From the NCBI RefSeq assembly GCF_003096655.1, contig NZ_QEKQ01000010.1, forward strand, positions 1 to 64,000: a DNA stretch of 64,000 nt. Direction: 5' to 3'. The translations under genes were made by a program, and so were the position numbers. The notes under the pieces were generated by a model. That model worked only from the letters and a program-made list of their open reading frames with translations. It ran no database searches and was not told the DNA's origin. This document shows positions 58,480 to 64,000 of this stretch, in pieces; positions within the stretch are counted from its first letter, which is position 1; each line of letters starts with the position of its first letter. Origin of the DNA: Tamilnaduibacter salinus. GTDB lineage: Bacteria; Pseudomonadota; Gammaproteobacteria; Pseudomonadales; Oleiphilaceae.

Positions 58480-60111
58480 TCAGGAAATCCGGAACTGACC
58501 TACAAGAGTCTGAAGCTCCGACGCCAGCCTCGACAAGTCCTCGCTGCCCTTGGCAGTGTGACCAGCGCCGGTGCGGGTCTGCTCGGCCATATCGACAATG
58601 GCGGTAATATTTCCGCTCACTTGATCCGCAGCGACCGACTGCTCTTCCGCAGCGCTGGCGATCTGCGTGCCCATCCCTGTTATGTACTCGATGGCCTCAC
58701 TGATCCGCTCCAGCACCTCGGCGACGTCGCCCACCTGCTCTCGGCTTTGCTCCACCTGGCTCTGACCGGTCTCCATGGCGGTGACCGCGGCGTCACTCTC
58801 ATTTTGAAGCGCGCTGATCAGGGATTCGATTTCCTCGGTGGATTCCTGGGTGCGACGCGCCAGGGCGCGGACTTCATCGGCCACCACGGCAAAGCCCCGC
58901 CCCTGCTCACCGGCGCGTGCCGCCTCAATGGCGGCGTTCAGGGCCAGGAGGTTGGTCTGCTCGGCGATGTCATTGATGACCTGCACCACTCGACCAATGC
59001 CCTGACTCTGCTCAGCGAGACCTCGAATCCTTGAGGCCACGTCCGACACTTCACGTGACAGGCTTTCCAGTTTCTGCTGATTATCCTGCCCCTTGCGCCG
59101 ACCATCCTTCGAGAGCTCCTCGGCGTTGGTTGCCGCGGACTGGGCCTCGCCGGCACTCTGGGCCACATCCCGACTGGCAGCGCTCATCTGGTTCATGGCG
59201 GTGGCCACCTGATCGGTCTGCTCTGCCTGCTGCGCAATATTGGTCTGGGTCTGGCCACTGACCGCGGACATTTCCTCTGCGGCGGAGGCGACTTCCGCTG
59301 TGGCACTGGATAGACGACGGACCAGCCCTTCCATCTTCTCCAGCATCTGGTTGAAGGCCTCGGCAGTCGTGGCCACCTCATCCTTGCCCTCCACATTCAG
59401 GCGTAGAGACAGGTCCGAGTTCTTCGAAATCTGGTTAATCACCGTTCGCAGCCGCAGAATGGGGTTCGCGATGGACCGGCCAATAAGAATACCGAGGACC
59501 AGAACCACGATGGTGGCCAGAACCGCCGTCATGCTGTAGACGAAAACGGTCCGGTCATGGAGGGCTGCCGTGTTGTCACGGATATCCCCGGCTGCCTCAA
59601 GCTGAACCATCAGCAACTCATTGATCTTGGCCGTGATGGGATCGATCGCCTGGTACAGCGGACCATCGAAATCATCCAGGCGGCCTTCGACGTTGCCCCT
59701 CATGCCACTGATCCGGTCCAGGGTTTTCTCAATCTCCCGATCCGCCACGTCAAACCGCTGCTCCGCTTCCCGGACAAGGTCGGCTTCCTTCTCCGTCAGC
59801 TTGGTCTGAACGTAGGTCGACCATTCCTTTTCGATGTCCTTCTGTGCCTCCCGGATCCCCCGCTCGGCCTCTTCCGCAGTCAGCAATCCGGCATTGGCCT
59901 TGTTGATGGCATCGATGATCAGAACGGCATAATCGTCGGAGATTTTTTTCAACTGGCGAAGGGGAACCACCCGGTCGTCATAGATACTGACCACACCCCG
60001 TTCAACCTGATTGAACGAGCTGAGGCCATAGAAGGTCAGAATACCCACAGCGAGCAGTGGGACGGCGTAGGACACCAACAGGCGGAGTCGAATCGGAATC
60101 TGGTTAAGCAC
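58480..60111 (-). CDS. Methyl-accepting chemotaxis protein (4HB type)
   Basis: Chemoreceptor of 543 residues. TM1 at about 10-30, a periplasmic four-helix-bundle domain at about 32-188 ([45 protein letters not shown]), TM2 at about 192-212, HAMP at about 213-265, then the cytoplasmic signalling coiled coil with the conserved hairpin tip [44 protein letters not shown]. No pentapeptide CheR-tethering motif ends the protein ([10 protein letters not shown]). The ligand is not predictable. It stands alone, with a long 412-bp upstream region. Confidence 0.95.
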   Translation of the reverse strand: MLNQIPIRLRLLVSYAVPLLAVGILTFYGLSSFNQVERGVVSIYDDRVVPLRQLKKISDDYAVLIIDAINKANAGLLTAEEAERGIREAQKDIEKEWSTYVQTKLTEKEADLVREAEQRFDVADREIEKTLDRISGMRGNVEGRLDDFDGPLYQAIDPITAKINELLMVQLEAAGDIRDNTAALHDRTVFVYSMTAVLATIVVLVLGILIGRSIANPILRLRTVINQISKNSDLSLRLNVEGKDEVATTAEAFNQMLEKMEGLVRRLSSATAEVASAAEEMSAVSGQTQTNIAQQAEQTDQVATAMNQMSAASRDVAQSAGEAQSAATNAEELSKDGRRKGQDNQQKLESLSREVSDVASRIRGLAEQSQGIGRVVQVINDIAEQTNLLALNAAIEAARAGEQGRGFAVVADEVRALARRTQESTEEIESLISALQNESDAAVTAMETGQSQVEQSREQVGDVAEVLERISEAIEYITGMGTQIASAAEEQSVAADQVSGNITAIVDMAEQTRTGAGHTAKGSEDLSRLASELQTLVGQFRIS

Positions 60112-60523
60112 GGGAATGCAGTCCTTCTAACGTGGAACAATAGCGTTGCTGGCAGAACAGTCTTACGCCTCTCCCTAGCGAACTACTCCCTTTTGTGTAT
60201 TGTAAGTGTCTATACCCCGATGTGCCCGGTGATTGAGGCGGCAAATCTAATATCAAGCAAAAACATCAGGCGCCCTGAATTTTCGGCACGCCGGGCTCTC
60301 TCAGGTTCACTTGATGGCAGTCTTGCTCATACAGGCCAAATCATAGAACAGCTACGTGACGACTGGGAAGCGGAGTGTCAGGGCGAGACATCCTTATCCG
60401 AACGCGCCCCTGCTTAATCAGGCGAAGCACTTTCCAATGGGTGCAGAGGACCGTTGTTGGAGGCGTGCTCGCTTGGGCCGCGAAGCGGGCAGCGAGGACC
60501 ATCTGGCGCGATGCGCCGAAACC
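60112..60523. other. Intergenic region upstream of the chemoreceptor gene
   Basis: I see no gene here. A minus-strand promoter for the chemoreceptor must lie in 60112-60300, the AT-rich part; I could not identify a flagellar sigma-28 motif with confidence. Confidence 0.4.
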
Positions 60524-60721
60524 TCAGCCAAAATAATATTGCAGCAGCCGCAACACGATCACCAGCGCCAGCAACGGAAATATCCACTTCACCACCCCCG
60601 CCGGCGCCTGGCCGCCGCTCTTGCTGTTGCGAGCGTATTTTTCCAGCAGCGGCACCAGCACAATCAGTGCGAGGAACAGGACCGCCAGGACCATGATCAG
60701 ATTGCTCATCGAAACGCCCAT
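60524..60721 (-). CDS. Small two-TM membrane protein
   Basis: Protein of 65 residues, or 61 if ATG at 60709 is used. Two hydrophobic helices (LIMVLAVLFLALIVLVPLLEKY and VVKWIFPLLALVIVLRLLQYYF) flank a basic, Gly-rich loop (ARNSKSGGQAPAG). Its composition and codon pattern look real despite the weak ribosome site. No family recognised. Confidence 0.6.
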   Translation of the reverse strand: MGVSMSNLIMVLAVLFLALIVLVPLLEKYARNSKSGGQAPAGVVKWIFPLLALVIVLRLLQYYFG

Positions 60722-60895
60722 TTTCCGATTGGACTGAGTCGTACCATCTCACAGATCCACGCCGTTGCGCAGGGTCGAAAAGACGGGGTTATCAAGAACC
60801 ACCGCCACCACCGCGTGACAACAGCGGTCACCATGATCCAATGACGTTCAGAGTCAAAGCGCTTATCATGGCACTTCCTGAGCGGAGGAAATCCT

Positions 60896-61483
60896 ATGGG
60901 GCGCGCTCTTTGCGCCGAATGCGGCGTCCACCGAAATATCTGCGTCTGTGATCAGTGCTCGCCCATTGAAGGGGTGCCGATGCTCTGGCTCCTTCAGGAC
61001 CCTAAAGAGGCTGGTCACAGCAAGGGGACCGCTCGCATCGTCGACGTTTGCCTGCCAAGCGCGAGGCGGATTGTCTGTCGATCACCAGAGGATCTGGAGC
61101 CACTCCGTAGGCGAGCTCAGCACACACGTCTCGGTGTGCTTTTCCCATCCCCTCACAGCACCCCAGTGGAAGAGGTCTCTCCAGGCGAGATCCGTGAGTG
61201 GATTGTCCTGGATGGGACCTGGCGAAAGGCGAGACGATTGCTGCTGTCAAACCCCTGGTTACGAGCGCTTCCCGCCTTTCATTTCAGCAACCCACCGCGC
61301 TCCGCCTACCGGATTCGCAAAGCGCCGACAAGACGGCACTTGGCGACTGCCGAGGCGGTGGCTGCGCTGCTGGACCAAACAGCCCCCGACTGCCTTTCTT
61401 CCCCGTTGCGAAACGCGGTTAGCGCACTCGTCGAACGCCAACTCCAACAGATGCCCCAGTCCATCAGGCACCGCTACGAATGA
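60896..61483 (+). CDS. tapT: DTW-domain tRNA-uridine aminocarboxypropyltransferase
   Basis: Enzyme of 195 residues of the DTW family (TapT/YfiP), which makes acp3U in tRNA from S-adenosylmethionine. N-terminal zinc-like Cys set CAECGVHRNICVCDQC, then WLLQDPKEAGHSKGTARI, the DxTW motif in IVLDGTWRKARRLLLSNPWLRALP and a late PTRRHLATAEAVAALL. GGAGG lies upstream of the start. It is somewhat shorter than E. coli TapT. Convergent with the diguanylate cyclase gene. Confidence 0.9.
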   Translation: MGRALCAECGVHRNICVCDQCSPIEGVPMLWLLQDPKEAGHSKGTARIVDVCLPSARRIVCRSPEDLEPLRRRAQHTRLGVLFPSPHSTPVEEVSPGEIREWIVLDGTWRKARRLLLSNPWLRALPAFHFSNPPRSAYRIRKAPTRRHLATAEAVAALLDQTAPDCLSSPLRNAVSALVERQLQQMPQSIRHRYE

Positions 61484-61512
61484 CGCGCGAGCGGACGATT
61501 CACTGCTGTCGC

Positions 61513-62940
61513 TCAATCAGCGGCGAATACGGTCTGGTTACGGCCAGCATGTTTTGCCTGGTAAAGCGAGACATCCGCCCTCGCCAGAAGCTCCTCGAAA
61601 GAGCCCGAGCATTCCGGGCCTTCCATCGCTCCCCCAATGCTCACCGTCACGCGAAATCCCCCCTTCCGCCCTCCAACCTCAGCATCCCGGATCAGGCACC
61701 GCAACCTCTCAGCCGCCAATTGGGCCTGATCCCGACCGACATCCGGCATGACAACGCCAAACTCCTCACCCCCCAGCCGGCCGAATAGATCACCCTGCCT
61801 GAGATTCTGCCGGATCAGCTCGGTGACCGTGACCAGCGCCTCGTCACCGGCAGCGTGGCCATACTGATCATTAATTGATTTGAAGTGGTCGATGTCGAGC
61901 ATCATCACGGCCAGCCCCCGAGACCGACGTTTCTCGCCGCTCAGAAGCGCCTCCGCTTTCTCAACGAAAGAGCCATGTACCAGAGCACCCGTGAGCGAAT
62001 CGTGGTTCGCGGCGTGCTGAAGCTGTCGCAGCGTGTCCCTGCGCAGCGAATTGACGGTCGCAGCCGTCAGCGGACTGACCGCGAGCAAGACAGTACCGAG
62101 TCGTAGCGACATCATTGACAGCGTATGTGACTGCGACCCTGGCGCGTACGGAACCTCCGGTATCATGAATAGAAGCTGAAACAGCGTGGTCGCCAGGGTG
62201 AGCACCACCGTTGCCGATATACCGTAGGACAGGGAGCACCAGAGAAGAGCCGGAACAGGAAACGCGATAGCACCCGGCCCGCCGAGACCCGCCGCCGCCA
62301 ATACCGAAAGCCCAAGAACCGCCACCGGAACCAGCTTTTTAACGGATGCCCGCGAAAAACTCGACTGAATTGCGGTCGCGAGCCGCCCCGGGCCAGGCAG
62401 GGTCAGCATCAGGGGAAGAATCAGCATGCAGTGCGTCAGCTCCGTGGTGAACCAGACGACAGCGCCAATCCAACGGCTCTGATCCATAAACACCGGTCCG
62501 ACGTTTGCGCCAATGACGGCGCCCGAAGCCGCCGAGGCCGTCGATATGACAAGGAGATAGAGCACTGACCGGGGATCACCAATCCGTCGGTGCTCACTTC
62601 CCAGCAGGCAGTAAATGCGAAAGCCTACAATCACGCCAAACAGGTTCGCCGCCGTCAGCCAGGATGTTGTCAGAACCTCACCGCCTGTCGACAGATCCGC
62701 AAGCACATAGCCGACCAGAGCAGCGGCCCACCCCGGCCAAGTCGCTAGAGACGGGGCGCGAACGAACAGGCCCAGCAAAATCGCGTTCGCCGGCCAGAAA
62801 ACAGCGAGCAGTCCAGTCGGCCGGCTCATAATGCCGAGAAGACACGCCGCGAAGACCACCCCACAGACCAGGACAGGGCCGCCCAATCGAGACCATACCG
62901 TGACCGGAGGACAAGGCGACTGTTTCACACTGGATGTCAC
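61513..62940 (-). CDS. MASE1-type diguanylate cyclase
   Basis: Membrane-bound GGDEF protein of 475 residues. About eight helices in the first 300 residues resemble a MASE1 sensory domain (VFWPANAILLGLFVRAPSLATWPGWAAALVGYVLADLSTGG is the MASE1 core). A GGDEF domain follows at about 310-475: HDSLTGALVHGSFVEKAE, DIDHFKSINDQYGHAAGDEAL, and active-site GGEEF. The RxxD inhibitory site is RQGD, five residues before GGEEF, so product inhibition is likely. With the HD-GYP protein at 16331 the window holds both a maker and a degrader of cyclic-di-GMP. Confidence 0.92.
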   Translation of the reverse strand: MTSSVKQSPCPPVTVWSRLGGPVLVCGVVFAACLLGIMSRPTGLLAVFWPANAILLGLFVRAPSLATWPGWAAALVGYVLADLSTGGEVLTTSWLTAANLFGVIVGFRIYCLLGSEHRRIGDPRSVLYLLVISTASAASGAVIGANVGPVFMDQSRWIGAVVWFTTELTHCMLILPLMLTLPGPGRLATAIQSSFSRASVKKLVPVAVLGLSVLAAAGLGGPGAIAFPVPALLWCSLSYGISATVVLTLATTLFQLLFMIPEVPYAPGSQSHTLSMMSLRLGTVLLAVSPLTAATVNSLRRDTLRQLQHAANHDSLTGALVHGSFVEKAEALLSGEKRRSRGLAVMMLDIDHFKSINDQYGHAAGDEALVTVTELIRQNLRQGDLFGRLGGEEFGVVMPDVGRDQAQLAAERLRCLIRDAEVGGRKGGFRVTVSIGGAMEGPECSGSFEELLARADVSLYQAKHAGRNQTVFAAD

Positions 62941-63452
62941 AACGACCTCCTGATTACTGGCAACCCGGACCCCGCACCTACTGAGCCGTCACGCTGATTC
63001 AGCACAAGCGCACATCTTGTTGAAAAACTGAGCGGCGAAATATTGTTACAAGCACTTACATACCGTCAAATCTTGTAAAAGGGAGCATCGAGCCTCACTT
63101 CCCTGTGGTCCAAAGAAGATGGAACTGCCAAGACACTGAACAACGGTGATTACCGACTAATCATGTATGAGTACACGACATAAACCGAAACCATGACGAT
63201 GGCCTAAAAAGAATCGATTTGGAGGGAAAACGGAAGGCTCTTCAATGCAGACTGCCTGGCATGCTGTCGGTTCGGCTGTCATCCCGAACCACCGAGCTCG
63301 ATCAACGCCGACGAACTGGAGCTGTGCTCCACAACAAAGAGGCCGTCGATTGGATTCGATGGCATATCCGGAATCGATAAAAATGCGTTAGCTTGGGTGC
63401 CTGAAGGTCAACTATCCCCAACTATCACCCCGGGTTCCGCAACGACAGACTG
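62941..63452. other. AT-rich intergenic region
   Basis: No gene found. The stretch is less GC-rich than its surroundings, most of all at about 63000-63085, and carries repeated CTTGTT/TTGTAA-like words (CATCTTGTTGAAA, ATTGTTACAAGC, ATCTTGTAAAA), which could be promoter or binding sites for the minus-strand cyclase gene or the plus-strand DUF72 gene. Confidence 0.4.
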
Positions 63453-64000
63453 ATGACGACGCCATACTCACTCGGCTGCCCCCAATGGCAGGATGCGAAA
63501 TGGAACGACCTGCTCCCGCCCGGGAGCAGCGCCCTGGCCCGTTACAGTCAGATCTTTCAGTGCGTGGAAGGGAACACCACCTTCTATGCGACACCAACAC
63601 GAGAACAGTGCGAACAGTGGCGGGCACAGGTGCCAGACGACTTCCGGTTCCTGTTCAAGTTCCCGAGAGCCATTACGCACGATCGGCTTCTCGGGCACGC
63701 CAATGAGCCGGTACGTGCGTTCCTCGACACTCTCGAACCGCTCAACGATGTACTCGGCCCCTTCCTCCTGCAGCTTCCAGCCGCTTTCACCCCGGAGCAT
63801 CTCACGCGCCTGTGGCGTTTTCTGGACACGCTGCCCGAGCCCTACCACTGCACGGTGGAAGTGCGACATCCGGCATTCTTCGAAAAGGGCGACGCGGAAA
63901 AAGCACTCAACCGTGGACTCCGGGAGCGCCGGACCGCGCGGGTGTGTCTTGATAGCCGGGCGCTGTTCACAGCAACGCCAGACACCGACATCATCCGCGA
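63453..64000 (+). CDS. DUF72-family protein, 3' end cut by the window
   Basis: Open frame of 182 complete codons running off the window end. It opens MTTPYSLGCPQWQDAKWNDL and continues with the DUF72 pattern: LARYSQIFQCVEGNTTFYATPTREQCEQWRAQVPDDFRFLFKFPRAITHDR, FLDTLEPLNDVLGPFLLQLP and YHCTVEVRHPAFF. DUF72 proteins (YecE) have a TIM-barrel-like fold and no assigned reaction. No clear ribosome site is visible before the ATG. Confidence 0.85.
   Translation, partial: MTTPYSLGCPQWQDAKWNDLLPPGSSALARYSQIFQCVEGNTTFYATPTREQCEQWRAQVPDDFRFLFKFPRAITHDRLLGHANEPVRAFLDTLEPLNDVLGPFLLQLPAAFTPEHLTRLWRFLDTLPEPYHCTVEVRHPAFFEKGDAEKALNRGLRERRTARVCLDSRALFTATPDTDIIR

Overview
The window is a contiguous stretch of GC-rich chromosome from a gammaproteobacterium. 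The gene families fit an aerobic to micro-oxic, probably marine or halotolerant member of the Pseudomonas/Marinobacter/Alcanivorax side of the class: AlkB alkane hydroxylase, BCCT transporter, an imelysin operon laid out like the icmP region of Pseudomonas, two-subunit pyruvate carboxylase, a CcoM-like cbb3 oxidase subunit, arginine succinyltransferase and an FNR/ANR regulator. The placement is inferred from gene content only. I see no rRNA, tRNA, insertion sequence, prophage or CRISPR array.

1-11.3 kb: an OmpA-like lipoprotein and an alpha/beta hydrolase, an EamA exporter, a DUF4168 periplasmic protein and an orphan TRAP solute-binding lipoprotein. A Fur-box-like site then precedes a four-gene iron operon (imelysin lipoprotein, di-haem oxidoreductase, second imelysin, DUF1513 protein), followed by an MFS transporter. 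11.3-24.1 kb: a DUF6316 protein, a DUF4870 protein, an acyl-CoA dehydrogenase and enoyl-CoA hydratase pair divergent from a GlxA-type AraC regulator, a large dCACHE-HAMP-GAF-HD-GYP protein, AzlCD, a nucleoside deoxyribosyltransferase, an LpxL-type acyltransferase, an acidic lipoprotein and an amino-acid-type periplasmic binding protein.

24.1-36.8 kb: a CBS protein with pyruvate carboxylase subunits A and B, a His/Gly/Glu-repeat periplasmic protein divergent from a PiuC-type iron dioxygenase, the first of three PF10118 ferritin-like proteins, an internally duplicated unknown protein, Lrp/AstA/DUF1338 amino-acid catabolism and a potassium channel. 36.9-50.3 kb is rich in hydrocarbon, lipid and ketone oxidation: two Baeyer-Villiger-type monooxygenases, two SDRs, AlkB, a KstD-like flavoprotein and a second PF10118 protein, with a BCCT transporter, an eIF2B-like protein and a haem-monooxygenase-like protein between them.

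50.5-57.1 kb looks like an oxygen and sulfane-sulfur response island: FNR with its own FNR-like box, OmpW with another, a second Crp/Fnr regulator, DUF2892, a persulfide-dioxygenase-like metallo-hydrolase behind a perfect 7-bp inverted repeat, a periplasmic DsrE protein, a periplasmic rhodanese, a 1-Cys peroxiredoxin, and two tiny membrane genes (one CcoM-like) behind a perfect FNR palindrome. 57.3-64 kb: a third PF10118 protein, a chemoreceptor, a DTW-domain tRNA modification enzyme, a MASE1-GGDEF diguanylate cyclase and a DUF72 protein cut by the window end.

The strongest leads are the FNR/sulfur island with its short ORFs and palindromes, the in-frame 24-bp repeat array in the His-rich protein beside PiuC, the three PF10118 paralogues, the long insert between HD and GYP, and a short dispersed intergenic motif (TGAACCAGACGGRACACTA) found several times.
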